Positions 1 to 12,031 of a stretch of DNA of 64,000 bases are shown here, piece by piece (the first letter of the stretch is position 1; the number at the start of each line of letters is the position of its first letter). The notes beneath the pieces were generated by a model. The model made no database searches and had not been told where the DNA came from. It worked only from the letters and a program-made list of their open reading frames with translations. The position numbers were made by a program, and so were the translations under genes. The DNA lies in the NCBI GenBank assembly GCA_030562195.1, contig JAUJPP010000005.1, positions 43,015,106 through 43,079,105 on the forward strand, written 5' to 3'. This DNA is from Nipponacmea schrenckii. Lineage: Eukaryota > Mollusca > Gastropoda > Lottiidae.

Positions 1-152
1 CGTTCAGACATATCCAATTGCCGTTACGACATAAACGAATTAAAATCGAATTCCACCCGACTGGAACGAATTCGTTACGACCGAACCGACTGGGTAACGA
101 CTGGACTAAAGACAAATCAAACTGTTACCGAATGCTCTAAAGACATATACGA

Positions 153-1509
153 ATGCCCTTCCGACACATACGAATGTCCTTACAACTGATCCGAATTTGT
201 TCTGGTCGTATATATATGGAGCCGATTTTTTTTCAACATAATCAATCTTCTGCAAGTTGTCCAACACTGCACATCTCCATATCTATGATGGATGGCGATA
301 GATACCGACGACTTCAACTTGTTGGGGCTAGCCTACTGCTGGATGACGATTTGAACGAAGCTATCGATGATCTTTTGGCTGTCGAACAGCAAGTTCAAGG
401 TAATGTTCCTGGTAAAAGAAGACGCAAGACGAAAAGGTGTTGGGTGCATCCTTGGATCCTACGCAGAACACTCTTCGGCCAATATGAGCAACTGATGATG
501 GAGCTTGAAAATGAAGACATCCAATCTTTTGTCAACTTCATAAGATTCGACCCAGAAACCTTCAGGAAACTCTTGATGAAAATCGGGCCTAGAATTGAAA
601 AGAAGCCGACGCACTGGAGGTTGCCCTTTGACGAAGGCCTGAAGTTAGCTGTAGTTCTGCGCCATTTCGCATCAGGAGACAGTTACAAAAGTCTCATGTA
701 CAACTTTAGAGTTTCAAAGACCTCCATCGTGAACATGGTGCCTGATGTTTGTGATGCGATTATTAATGAGTACGGGGATGAGGTGATGCACTGTCCAACC
801 ACACTAGAGGATTGGAAAGAGTTATCCCAGAAATTTGAAGAACGATGGAACCTTCCTCACTGTCCTGATGCTTGGGATGGCAAACATGTGGCGATCAAGT
901 GCCCGAATAACTCTGGGTCAACCTACTTCAACCACAAGGTTTTTTTTCTCTCTGGTACTTTTCGCATTGGTTGATGCGGACTACAAGTTTACCTGGGTCG
1001 ACGTTGGGGCAAATGGATCCGCTAGTGACTGTCAGATATTCAACTCAACTGTAGAGGATGGAAGCATTGGTTTTCCGGAAGCAGAGCCTCTCGCTGGAGA
1101 TGATGAAGACATGCCATTCTTTATCGCTGGAGATGACGCATTCCCCCTGCGAACCTGGTTGATGAAGCCATTCTCTCGCAGGGACCTTATTGATGAGGAA
1201 TTTATCTTTAATTACCGCCTGTCAAGAGGGAGACGTATGGTTGAAAATGCCTTTTGCATTCTAGCCAACCGCTTCCAAATCCTGCTTACCACTATGAGAC
1301 AACAGCCTGAAACAACCTTGAAGATCGTCCTTGTCTGTGTCTGTCTCCACAACCTCTTACGAATCAGGAAACCCAAACTTTGCAGACCTGACCAGGAAGA
1401 TGCTGACCAACATATTGTGCCTGGCTAGTGGAGAACCGATGCTGCTCTTGAAGATATACAGAATGTCATTGGTAACCCGAGCAGCGAAGAAACAGATAAT
1501 AACTCTTAA
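153..1509 (+). pseudogene. HARBI1-like Harbinger transposase, frameshifted
   Basis: This encodes a DDE-superfamily transposase for cut-and-paste movement of the surrounding element. A likely start is the ATG at 216, just before MEPIFF. A helix-turn-helix-like region with a basic KRRRKTKR stretch comes first. It is followed by DAWDGKHVAIK (first catalytic Asp), DVGANGSASD (second Asp) and RGRRMVENAF (catalytic Glu, RxxxE type), so the triad is intact. The frame slips by one base in a run of eight T near 942 and again near 1425, where a DNA-rich tail would end at 1509. The slips lie in homopolymers and could be sequencing errors. The partner gene lies convergently downstream. Confidence 0.8.
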
Positions 1510-1821
1510 GCATTATTTCAACTCAGCAGTGGGGGCAGTGCCATGGCAGAGGGACATGATTTGAGTTGCACACTTTTTTAGATTTTACTTAATGGCCTTT
1601 AATGTTGACATACTTTTATCCTTCTTTGTTTTAATTATGGGTTTTGTTTTTGCATATTTTGTTATGGTTTTAATACTTTAAATAGTACAATAAAGGAATA
1701 AGATGTGATCGAGATCTCTTTTGAGTGTTTCTGAAGAAGGCAGTAAGCCCAGACGTCAAATAACAGGACAATAATATAGTTTTCATTGTTTTCCCCTTTT
1801 TGGGAATCTGTTCAGAAACAA

Positions 1822-1981
1822 AATAACACAAAGAAGCATACTTATTTCAGATTTCAGTTAAAGAAAAAAGAAGAAAAAAGGATAACACAAAGAAGCAAAT
1901 TTATTTCAAATTTTAGTTTAAAAAAAAAAAAAAAAAGACAACACAAAGAAGCATATTTATTTCAAATTTCAGTTAAAAAAA
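1822..1981. repeat. Three tandem copies of a roughly 58 bp purine-rich unit
   Basis: The words ACACAAAGAAGCA and TTATTTCA recur three times, with A-rich spacers up to 17 A long. The array lies between the two convergent Harbinger genes and may hold their 3' ends. Confidence 0.75.
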
Positions 1982-2079
1982 GTTTCGGGAGTTTCGGGAT
2001 TATGAGACTGTTGACCAGGAGTATTGTTATCCCACGAGAAGTTGTTAACCTGCTAATAATATAGCTGCTGCTGATGGGG

Positions 2080-3098
2080 TTACTGTTGCATAGGTTGCTG
2101 CTTCTGAAAGGGGGCCACACTGAGGTTATGGTATGATCGCTGCTGCTGAAGACAAGAAGTGCCAGTTTCATACTCATGTTGACCAGAAGAAGGCATCGGT
2201 TGGTCGGAAGAAGACTGCAGTTTTCTGCAAGAATATAGCGGTTGGTCGGTAGCAGACACACATCGCTGCAACTCTCTGATATGCAGGTGTGCAGGAGCTG
2301 AATAACATGGCTTCTGCTGGCCTTGGAGGCTTTCTTCTCGGAAGTGGTTCAGCCCGGCGAAAGACCATTCCTGGAAAGCTGGCCGTGAATGTTGGTAGAT
2401 ACGACCGCCATCCACTGGCCCCAGTGAGCTCATCATGAAGGCGGCGGGAGGACTCAACACGTTCACGGACTTCAGTTACACACGGAGGTGTGGGAGCTTC
2501 TTCAGTGGCTCCTGATGCAGGACGTGAAGTTGATGAGTTAGGTTTTCTGTCAACACACGGGAAAATTTCATCCTCGTCTTCAACCTCTTCCTCGGGTGGA
2601 ACGGATGTGGGAGGTATACGATGTTCTTTGGATTTCGACTTGAGGCTTACAATCCCTTTACCAGCACGGCGCAGGATGTGAGACGACAAGAAGTTAAACT
2701 TCTTGAGGATCCAATCCTCTCTGGATGTGCTGGATGTGGGATCCTTTGTGCCATCCCCACTCTTGACCTTGACAAGTTTTGAGTAGCGTGTACGCATGTT
2801 CTCGTACCATGCCATCAAACCTGCAAGGTCATACCCCATTGATGCGGCTTTGATGCGCCACAACCTTTTGCGTCTGTCGGTATCTTTATACAACTTTGAC
2901 GATTTGTCATAGAGCTCCGCAAGATCGTCTTCATCAGCAGTGTTCAGAAGTAAGATTTCCCGGCTGATTTACCCTCATCTTTTTCTGGATCATGATGCAT
3001 ATCATCTTCCACTTCGTCAGGATTTGACTCATCATCAGATTGGACGACAGGAGGAGGAGTTTGAGCAGATCTCCTTTGGTTTTCTTAGGTGGTGGCAT
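2080..3098 (-). pseudogene. MADF (Myb/SANT-like) DNA-binding protein of the Harbinger element, frameshifted
   Basis: The reading starts at MPPPKKTK (ATG at 3098), runs through an acidic stretch, and then enters a MADF-type three-helix domain (about 2740-2920). That domain carries ELYDKSSKLYKDTDRRKRLW and, later, WYENMRTRYSKL, the spacing of tryptophans and basic residues typical of MADF. A Glu/Pro-rich linker (PPEEEVEDEDE) and a Gln/Ser-rich tail follow in shifted frames (near 2900 and 2450). The family normally acts as the element-encoded DNA-binding partner of the transposase. Two frame breaks suggest decay, or short unannotated introns. The domain is well supported; the exact exon structure is not. 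Confidence 0.65.
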
Positions 3099-3480
3099 GC
3101 TGAGAGAAAAGGCGCAGCCACTGGAAACGAACAAACGAGTGTCGTAGAAGATGATTAAATGTACTACTGGAAGAAGGAACGGAAATTAATGATAGAGAAA
3201 GTGACGTCTGGAGCTCACCAGTGCCTGGGACAGAATGAAATAATGGGACTGTATATCATTCGGCCTTCTAGTCACTTCTGACATTCGGGCAGTCTGAAGG
3301 TTGTCTGAACAGTCGTTCGGAGAAGTCGGAGAAACAACATTCTGAATTCCAGCCGACACGGCCGAACACCCTTACGATTGTTCCGATTATGCTTACGAAC
3401 TTTCAGAATGCTCTTACGACCGCAAAAAAGCCCTTCAGACCAACAGCCAACCAATAGCCGACTTGCTTCTGATCAATTTT

Positions 3481-3563
3481 TAATTCGGACGTGTCGGAAG
3501 CTTTTTACAACTGTTTTGATCATTTCGTAACAGTTGTAACAAGCTTCCGACACATCCGAATTT
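3481..3563. repeat. Near-perfect 35 bp inverted repeat with 13 bp loop
   Basis: The left arm at 3481-3515 and the right arm at 3529-3563 are complementary apart from about two bases. The arms contain TCGGAAGCTT and ACAACTGTT. It sits in the right subterminal part of the Harbinger element, so it may be a transposase-binding structure or a small foldback insert. Confidence 0.85.
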
Positions 3564-3663
3564 ATTCCTAATTTTTGACCCATCTTCCGAACTCCCCGAA
3601 CTCTTACGAAAGTCTTCCGACTACCAAAATTCGTAAGAAAGTCGTCTATGTGAAACCGGGGCA

Positions 3664-4579
3664 TTAATGATGCTACATTCATCCTACATTACAGTATTAT
3701 AGCCATGTACACGTGGGGTATGCACACTGATCTAATGTCATAATCTGTGATATTTTAGGTCGTTATAGCATATATAGATATGATAACTACCTACCATTGC
3801 TAACTGGTCAAAACAAGTGCCGAATTTATTGGTTATGTGACTATTCACTCATTGGTGTGAAGGCCCAAATCAAGGCCATCAGATGACCATATTGTGCATT
3901 TCACCAGTGGTGTTTTTCGTGAAAGGATTACAGCAGTGGCACCAATTATGGTTACTTTGCACCATCTAAAATATGTATAACTTTTAAAAACTGATATATT
4001 AGTTGATCTGTTACAAATGAAATGTGACTAGACACCAAAGTCAACTTCTCAGGCACTCTGTCTTACCCAGTTGCACCATTTTAAGAATTATCCGATAATC
4101 AATTAGAGCCTCTGTACTGCAATTAACAATGATCTTTTGTTTTTTGTGCAAATTGATTGGTCTGAGTGAAATCCTTGACCCCTAAAACCCATATAAAGAC
4201 ACCAAATTATTCTCCTAGCAAAATTCTGAACCTGACAGGCGAGATGGAAGGGCGCGGCGGCCATATTGGCAGCCATTTTGGATTTCACCATTATCCTATC
4301 ATTTTTTTCACCCGGAAATGATTTTAATGGATTCCTCGACCCCAAAAACCTAAGGAAAGACACCAAATTTATCACTCTAGGACAATTCCACATGGAGTTA
4401 TACCAAGAATAATGATGCGGCAGCCATCTTGAACCCCATCTTGAATTACACCCTAATGCCCTACATCTAGAATGTCTACCCATGTTTTTTTCAATCTCAT
4501 AGGGGTCCCCTACAAGGATCAAGAGTCAAAATTAGGGGACATATGATTGCACAAAGGACCCCTCTCAGCCCCAGGACTA
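3664..4579. other. No gene seen; degenerate tandem pair at about 4165-4500
   Basis: No reading frame here resembles a known protein. From about 4165, a block of roughly 160 bp containing AAGACACCAAAT and CCATNTTG motifs occurs twice with heavy divergence, as in minisatellite-type repeat debris. Confidence 0.5.
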
Positions 4580-5202
4580 GGGGCCAATTCTATTATGAAA
4601 TCCGGATCGTCCAGATTTTCTCTCCCAACAATCCGGATAAAAACGTAAATAGATCACAAATGGAGAATCAAGATGGCGAACATGGGTTAATTTTAATGCT
4701 TCTTGATATTTTAGATGACATAGTTATAAGCAGTGCGGTAAAAATATACTAATATAGGCTGCAGATGGTAGTGGCTTATGCCTTATTATGTCAAATACTG
4801 AGATGATATATGAATTACATAATTTACTGATTGGTGAAGACTGAGTATTAACTAGTATAGTTATAGGGTGTCGTCTGCTAGACAAGAGTAAACTGCACAA
4901 AAACATGAAAAAAAGAGGTTTCTTTTTGTATCAATTCTTTTTACGGCTAAAATATAATATAATACAATATCATTAATAATATTGGCCCATCACAATAACC
5001 TAAATACACACATTAATTTAATTAAAATTGTAAATTCTTATTACGGTGTTGAGGCAACCATTGTGTAATCTCTCCGCGATCGCACCGTTCGACAGAAGAG
5101 AGAAATTGGACTCTCCGGACTGTCCTAAAACAGTCACGTGGTGAATAATAGAATAGAAATGGAGCATCCGGACTATTCGGATTGCATAATAGAATTGGCC
5201 CC
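4580..5202. mobile_element. Short inverted-repeat element (MITE), 623 bp
   Basis: The ends are complementary over about 37 bp: the left end reads GGGGCCAATTCTATTATG and the right end is its reverse complement, with about five mismatches further in. The interior has no convincing protein. The target duplication is not clear (ACTA left, AGTA right), so the superfamily is left open. Confidence 0.75.
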
Positions 5203-5965
5203 AGTAGACATAATTGCGAATGTCTTCGCCTTAGAGGCAAAGTAGACAGAAGGGTTACTGTGGCGAAGCGAGGCCCCTTTCTTGTACTATTTTGACTACT
5301 TGAGCCTAAACTGCTACGTTTAGGACATGACGTAGACAATATTAAAACGGATAGGAATATAAAAAAATGAGGGGCGGTTTATGGCATGTGGACAGTCCCT
5401 GTCAGAACACACGCTAAACGAAAATATACACAACTGAGGTTCGGGCCAATTATACTCAATATATAATATAATATATATTAAAAAATATTTTGGGGTATTT
5501 TGATGTTAATAGGGTACATTCTTGGACGATATAAAACAATTTCATTAACTTTCTTCATAATCCGTAAAGAATTTTGTCTTGTAGAGTGTTCGAAAGCCAA
5601 AATTCTAACGCGTGTAAAGAACAAGGGCAATAATTCATATTAAATATATTTCGATATTTTTGATTTTCATAGGAGTTTATCCTTGGGTGGTATTAAACAA
5701 TTTCAGCAAGTTTCGCCAAAATTTGCTTTATGTTTACGAACTAAAAAATGGACTCAATAACTAAATAATTTTCGATTTATCCGATTTTTGAAATGGTTAA
5801 TTAAAGAGTCATTTTCTGGAAAACTCGTATCTTCAAACATGGTCGATTCGGCCGGTGATTAATGAGCTAGAATTTTATATTTGATAAAGCAATCTAGAGC
5901 CATTGGCCTTCCATGATGTTAATCAAACGCTAGTCCAACCCTTAAAATAGATATTATATTTACAG
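5203..5965. other. No gene seen; presumed intron or intergenic DNA upstream of Ig exons
   Basis: The stretch is AT-rich. Around 5560-5720 it carries words such as AACAAGGGCAATAATTCATA and TTTCAGCAAGTTTCG. These match the pearl-type core repeats at 32.3-34.1 kb, so it is probably a fragment of that family. Confidence 0.5.
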
Positions 5966-6053
5966 GTGAAGATGTATTGAGTATTAAACCGGAAGTATTT
6001 ATAGAAGGTCAACCTGGAAATGTTACCTGTATCAATAAGAACCAACCAATGAA
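5966..6053 (+). pseudogene. Truncated duplicate of the Ig exon start
   Basis: After a TTTACAG acceptor, the sequence encodes the same opening as the next exon (LSIKPEVFIEG, then PGNVTC). It then runs directly into the acceptor of the next, complete exon, so the second half of the Ig fold is missing. It looks like a partial exon duplication of the receptor family found at 35-52 kb. Confidence 0.7.
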
Positions 6054-6083
6054 TGCATCTTTATATATTTATTTCTTTTTAAG

Positions 6084-6413
6084 GTCAAGGTTTATTGAGT
6101 ATTAAACCGGAAGTATTTATAGAAGGTAAACCTGGAAATGTAACCTGTACCAATAACAATCAGGAGACAACATTTATAATCTACAGTAATTCTACTGGTG
6201 AACGGACTATTACATCATGTTATTTACAGTCACCGGAACCATGTTTAATTAATCTTGATCTAACTGGTTATAGTCAATACAGTGTATCTAACACTTCCAA
6301 CAGTGTAACAGTTCATATTAACACTGTCAATAGAACTAGAGATGGTGGTCAGTGGAGATGTGCTGCTATTGTCTCAACTATAATCAATGATAGTATAACA
6401 ATAGATGTTAAAG
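6084..6413 (+). CDS. Ig-domain exon of an Ig-superfamily receptor paralogue
   Basis: The exon is 330 bp and phase 1 at both ends (acceptor TTTTAAG, donor AAAG/GTAAAT), so it can be duplicated or skipped without shifting the frame. The Ig fold shows the first cysteine in GNVTC and the second in GGQWRC, with N-glycosylation sequons (NST, NTS, NRT). It closely matches the Ig exon at 52044-52379 but lies on the opposite strand about 46 kb away. No signal peptide, transmembrane or tail exon is seen beside it. It may therefore be a fragment of a third paralogue or a live gene cut by repeats and the gap. Confidence 0.7.
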
Positions 6414-6527
6414 GTAAATAGTGTTATGTTATTCAGATATTAATGCTTTTTAACGCAATCATGCATATTGTCCGATGCATATGTCACCAATAACCAATAA
6501 CAATGTTTAATATTACTATAATTACAG

Positions 6528-6665
6528 TACCTGTATCTAGTATAGAAATCACCAATAACAATGTTTATTATTACTATAATTACAGTACCTATATCTAGTG
6601 TAGAAATCACCAATAACACTATTATAAGTATAACTAGAACTGTGAACAGCTCCGAGCGTGGCAAC
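6528..6665 (+). pseudogene. Start of a second Ig-like exon, with duplicated acceptor and first codons
   Basis: An ATTACAG acceptor followed by codons for PISSVEITNN occurs at 6586, and an almost identical copy lies 58 bp upstream at 6528. The second copy continues to SSERGNYA, resembling the end of an Ig strand F without its cysteine, then dies in stops. The phase fits the donor at 6413. Probably a decayed exon. Confidence 0.5.
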
Positions 6666-6768
6666 TATGCGTTATCCCATGGATTTCGAACATTTTGAAA
6701 CTTCTAAACTGCTAGCTTTCAATTCCGGTACTTTTCAGCCTCCAATTGTGGAACAAGCGTAACAATAT

Positions 6769-7817
6769 TGTTAGATCTATAGACAGCTGATGTCAAGGCC
6801 ATTCTATATGGAAAATTTCAAGGTCATTGAAGGTGAAGGTCACAAGATTTAGAATTTCAAATTTTTTAAAAATTCAAACGGGCATAAATAATAAATGACG
6901 GACTAATTAAATTTTAAAGAAAATTTGCCATTCTCGTTAAAATGGCGCATGCGCAACTAGCAATTGGAATTTGTTTCTTCTCGGGGGATACAAATTATTT
7001 TGTATAGCTAATATATACTGTTTTTGCTTACATTCTTGAATTACACGGGATGTAGGGTCGCCTGAAATGAGATAAAAAACCGGAAGTCCCCACGCCCAAA
7101 CCGGAAGTGATCAAAAAATTTTGATGATATATTTTTAATTGTGTTGCGTATTTATCTATATCCTGTAAATTTCAGATCGATCCGAACATTAGAGCCCGAA
7201 AGTGTAATATAACCGTCCAAAATTGCAAAAATAGTCAGATTTCGGTGGGCTATAAAACCGGAAGTTAATATTTGTCATGCAATATCAGCATATCTATAGA
7301 CAGCTGAGGTCAAGGACATTCTACATCTCAAATGTCAAGGTCATTGAAGGTCAAGGTCACGAGATATAGAGTTTTAAATTTTTGAAAAATTCGAACGGGC
7401 ATAAAAAAAATTCAAATTCGAAAATCAAAATTCTGTTCCCAACATTTTTTAGATAAAGTATCAAGGTTTTGATAGACACCAAAATCATAAAAATCGGTCA
7501 ATAATTGGCGGACTTATTAAATTTTTAAGAAAATTTGCCATTTTTGAAAACTGCGCATGCGCAACATTCAATTTAATTTTTGTTCATCTCAGGGGATTGA
7601 AATCTTTTAGTATAGCTTAAATATACTGTTTTTGTTTAGATTCTTGAATTACATGGGAAGCAGGGTCGCCCGACATGAGACGAAAAAACCGGAAGTCCCC
7701 ACGCCCAAACCGGAAGTGATCAAAAAATTTTGATGATGTAGTTTAAATTGCGCTGCCTATCTATCTATATCCTGTAAATTTCAGACCGATCCGACTATTA
7801 GGGCCCGAGCTAGCTTG
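6769..7817. repeat. Dispersed non-coding repeat, two direct copies
   Basis: Segments beginning ATCTATAGACAGCTGA at about 6775 and 7290 run in parallel for about 450-500 bp. Shared marks are CAAGGTCATTGAAGG, CTGCGCATGCGCAA, ACCGGAAGTCCCCACG and GATCAAAAAATTTTGATGAT. Reverse-orientation relatives occur near 20480-20760. No coding capacity seen. Confidence 0.75.
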
Positions 7818-8317
7818 NNNNNNNNNNNNNNNNNNNNNNNNNNNNNNNNNNNNNNNNNNNNNNNNNNNNNNNNNNNNNNNNNNNNNNNNNNNNNNNNNNN
7901 NNNNNNNNNNNNNNNNNNNNNNNNNNNNNNNNNNNNNNNNNNNNNNNNNNNNNNNNNNNNNNNNNNNNNNNNNNNNNNNNNNNNNNNNNNNNNNNNNNNN
8001 NNNNNNNNNNNNNNNNNNNNNNNNNNNNNNNNNNNNNNNNNNNNNNNNNNNNNNNNNNNNNNNNNNNNNNNNNNNNNNNNNNNNNNNNNNNNNNNNNNNN
8101 NNNNNNNNNNNNNNNNNNNNNNNNNNNNNNNNNNNNNNNNNNNNNNNNNNNNNNNNNNNNNNNNNNNNNNNNNNNNNNNNNNNNNNNNNNNNNNNNNNNN
8201 NNNNNNNNNNNNNNNNNNNNNNNNNNNNNNNNNNNNNNNNNNNNNNNNNNNNNNNNNNNNNNNNNNNNNNNNNNNNNNNNNNNNNNNNNNNNNNNNNNNN
8301 NNNNNNNNNNNNNNNNN
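7818..8317. other. Assembly gap (500 N)
   Basis: Exactly 500 N. The uniform length suggests a placeholder of unknown real size. Protein readings through it are meaningless. Confidence 0.99.
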
Positions 8318-9460
8318 ACGCTTCAACATAATTAATACCTTTTCACATTGTGATGCTAGTGTATGTTTAGTTGAAGTCCAAATGAGTTTTGGTGTGAACA
8401 CTAGTCCGAGATATTTATATTGGGAAACCGTTTCTATTTGGTTATCATTGTAATACAAATTTTCATAAGCTCGTAGAGGTCCACCATTTCTAAAGACCAT
8501 AATTTTCGTCTTGTCTAGGTTTATGGTCATATCATATTCGCTACAAAACTCTTCAAGACTCTTAATTTGCTCTCGAAGTCTTCCGACTGTGTCACTTAAA
8601 TTGGCTACATCATCAGCGAAAAGCAAACACTAACAATTTGGATATGATTCAGAAGTAAATATTCCTTTACACCCACTGTTTTGAAATTGTTCTACGAGTT
8701 TGTTTATATAAATTGAAAATAATAGAGGGCTTAGCATACAGTCCTGCCTAGTTCCTATTGTTAAGCCCATGGGAGTCAGCACACACGACTTGCTAATTAT
8801 TGGTAAGAGTGATATACCTCGATAGTCTTCTACTAAGTATTTTGGTCCCTTTTTGTGAATCGGTCATATCAGCGTGATGCACCATTCAGTTGGAAACACT
8901 CCTTGATCTAAGATTTTGTTAAACAAGTCACAGAGTATGGGAATAAGGAGACCTTTGGATTGGGTTATTAGTTCGAAACCGATTCCGTCGTGACCAGGAG
9001 CTTTGCCACTTTTCATACTATTCAAACGCATATTAATTTCATGTATCGTTATCGGTACATTAATGTCTTGGGGATACTGGAAATCACACGGATCACAAGA
9101 GGCATCATGATCTTGGAGAAAGTCTGTCACATTTTCGGACCCACCCTTCTCATTACTAACTGTCAATAGCCCTTTAAAATGTCTAAACAATTCGACCGGT
9201 AAGATATCTTCACAGACAGATTTATTATTCAAAATTCGTTTGACATTTTTCCAAAAATGTTGAGGATCATTTAAATTTGCACTGATAGATTTTCTAATTT
9301 TGTCACAATGTTTGGATTTTTCAATGCTACATGCATATTTGAATTTCGTTTTTTGTGCCATATATTGTCTGAGCACATCCGGGCATCTGGTACTCCTGTA
9401 GTAATTTAATAGTTTGTACTTCTCACGTTTCAGCTTTTCACATTCTTAAGACCACCACAC
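8318..9460 (-). pseudogene. Non-LTR retrotransposon (LINE) reverse transcriptase, fragment
   Basis: On minus the order is a pre-RT linker (YMAQKTKFKYACS), fingers (GKAPGHDGIGFELI), YRGISLLPI, and LSPLLFSIYINKLVEQ. The catalytic box FADD (about 8605) and the thumb-like LDKTKIMVF follow. The order and motifs are those of an animal non-LTR RT, resembling the Jockey/CR1 group; the clade is not certain. Several stops and shifts (near 8630 and 8860) show decay. The 3' end is lost in the adjacent gap and the 5' end abuts the polymerase B remnant. Confidence 0.75.
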
Positions 9461-9477
9461 TTCATTTCAAATTTATA

Positions 9478-12028
9478 ATCCTAAAGATAGAACTTTATAT
9501 CCTAGAAAAATAAACATTCCATTAGAATGGGTTTTGTATTTACACAATAATCATTTCTGTTTGATAAAAAGAGATAACAAACGATTAGGAATAAAAGAAA
9601 TAAAAGATAACTATGAACAAGTATGGAAGTCCTGTGTTAACGTCGAACTTGTTTCCGAATTTGATCCAGCATACATATCGCCCGATTACAAACCCGAAAC
9701 TCTTTATTCTTGGGATTCCGAGACGTATACAGAAAAAGAAACTGACAAAACAATACCATATGCGTGTTCTCTAGTCAATTTGGAAAAGCTGCGAAAATAT
9801 TAGAAAGAATAAATGGACTTTTTCCAAACCTTAACCAACAGAAGAATTTTATGAAAAAATAATGAATATAGTTCACATATTTGTAGGGACAGTCTGTATA
9901 GACCAAATGTTGAAACATTTAGGACATGTCGATCAAAAACAATTAACGTTAGTTGCTCATAACGGTAGCGGTTTTGATAATTGGATTATCATTAAAAATA
10001 TGACGAAAATGTCATAGTCCTCTCAAAACCGCCAGAGGCCTACTTCGTTTACCCATATCTAATATATTCACAGAAAAGTCTTTACAGAAAAAATGGAATA
10101 ATGAAAAGAAGTTTATCAGCGATAACAATTATCTTCAAAAATTCAATTTCACCTGCTCGTATCAACATGTAGCAAGAAGACTGGGGAAAATCAATACCAA
10201 TGAATTTAAGAAAGATCGATTTAAACATTGCGTCTAAAAACGAATCGAATTGAATTGGTAGTCCCGAAGAGAAGAATGGGAACCTTATGCTAAAAGAGAT
10301 AGCGTATGTTTAGGCGTGTGTTTGATCAAATACAATCAGGTTATGACAACTATGATAGAACAAAGTGTTCTAAAAAATTTAACAGCTCCCGCTTTATCTC
10401 TTAAAGGTTAGCTTCATCTGTATTAAGGCGAAAAAGTATATTCTAACGTCGATCCGTTCATCAGACATTATGTCAGACGTTCCATCAAAGGAGGTAGAGT
10501 TTCTGCAAACATAATGAAATTCGCTTCAGATAAATTAGATGAAATATGTAAAGTATTACAACATCATTTAAATACCACCGATTCCGACATCATCGAGTTA
10601 TTTTAAAAATACCAAGAGTCTAATGTTGATTTAAAAGAAGAGTTATAGAAAATCTCTTGTTCTAAATAAATGGCATTTTACGCTAACGGTCTTTATGTAT
10701 CTGCTATGTGTGAGGATGAATACCCGAAAGCTGAATCGGCCAGAGTTTTAAAAGAATCTGAAAAGGAAGAATTTGTCAAGCTTTTCAATAAACAACAATT
10801 TAGACCGAGGTGTGGTATTTTATCGGTTTGGTTTGAGTATCCAGATAATATGTTTTTTCAACCCATACCAGCCAAAGACAAAATAAGTTATAGAGAGAAT
10901 GGCCAAACAAAATCTGGCGATAAGATAAGATTCAGAAATGGGTTTTGTAATGACGTTCTCACTTCTGTGGACATACAGGAAATCGTTCGATCTGGTGCGA
11001 GGGTTATCAAAATATTAGATGGGATAGTCTATGAAGAAAATTTCCAAACACCTCCTTTTAAAGACTATGTTTTAACTTTAAAGGAAGAAAGAAACAAATA
11101 TTAACAACAGGGAAATTTAGTTGGCAGCGATTGTATGAAATTATTGGGTAATTCTTTGTATGGAAAAACTGTTAGAAAGATATAGATACAGAATTTCTGA
11201 AGAAACTCTGAAAGCAAATTTTGATTGAAATGTAAAAAGTTACGAACCGCTAAATGAACATCAATATATCGTGCAAAAAGAAAAGGAACAACCCGAAATT
11301 ATCAAACCAACAAAAACAACAAGATTAACTCCGAGTCATTTGGGTTCATTCATCTTAGCACATAGCAAACGAATAATGAATAATTTTATTCATGTTATTG
11401 ACGGTTTTAGAAAACCAGAAATATATTACACTGACACCGATAGCTTATACATATCAGATAAGAATTGGGATATTTTAGAAAAAGCTGGATTAACTTCTGA
11501 AACGGAATACGGAAAGGGAAAAAATGATTACGGGGATGGTGGTATAATATTCGGTTTATATTTGGCTCCAAAAGTCAAATACAATATCATCCTCACTTTT
11601 AAAAAAACTTTTAAAGGATATACAAAAACAAAGTTGAGTGTGGAAGATTATTTAAAATTAGCCAATGGAAAAGATATTGAAAATGAATTCGATAAACCTT
11701 GGAAAAAAAGTTTTACAGACGGTGTGGTCATTCCGAAAGATAAACAAAGAAAGTATTCAAAAATAATTTGAATTTGATTAAAAGAAAACCACCAAACAGA
11801 AATGGAATTATGTATCCTTATAATAATAAAGATGAAGTTAATATGGTTGAAAATTATGAATTCGATGATTACGATTGGAAGATATGTTGTAAGAAACGGT
11901 TTTTCTATTATTCTATAACCGATTGGGACTGTAAACGTTGGAATACTGAAAATGATTTGTTGTTTGCTTTTATTGAAAAATCCACCATCAACCAAATTAC
12001 AATGAATATTGATGATATCGATGTCGTT
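9478..12028 (+). pseudogene. Protein-primed type family B DNA polymerase, heavily broken
   Basis: Fragments in shifting frames keep the family order. An N-terminal region comes first, then Exo I WDSETY (about 9711) and Exo II AHNGSGFDNW (about 9955). The palm box KLLGNSLYGK (about 11137) and the catalytic box YTDTDSLYI (about 11424) follow. The middle section around 10670-11104 reads cleanly for 144 residues. At least six stops or frameshifts break the gene, so it cannot make an active replicase as assembled. The C-terminal end is vague: a reading with KRKPPNRNG near 11780 may be its tail. It converges on the minus-strand block. Confidence 0.8.
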
Positions 12029-12031
12029 TTC

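Larger units (their letters stand above)
1..3660. mobile_element. Two-gene Harbinger (PIF/Harbinger) DNA transposon, left end outside the window
   Basis: A HARBI1-like transposase on plus and a MADF-domain protein on minus face each other tail to tail. This is the usual two-gene layout of animal Harbinger elements, where the second protein helps the transposase bind DNA and enter the nucleus (established for the family). Both flanks (about 1-200 and 3260-3640) carry many short copies of a TTACGA-type motif, as expected for subterminal binding sites. Both genes have frame breaks, so the copy is probably dead. The terminal repeats and target duplication could not be fixed because the element starts before base 1. 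Confidence 0.75.

Noticed and set aside
2490..2681. Plus-strand Ser-rich frame
   Set aside because: It is the complement of the acidic linker of the MADF protein on minus.
7781..8626. Long reading frames across the first N run
   Set aside because: They exist only because N translates without stops. The real part is the LINE RT fragment at its edge. The same applies at 23321-24105 and 47014-47775.
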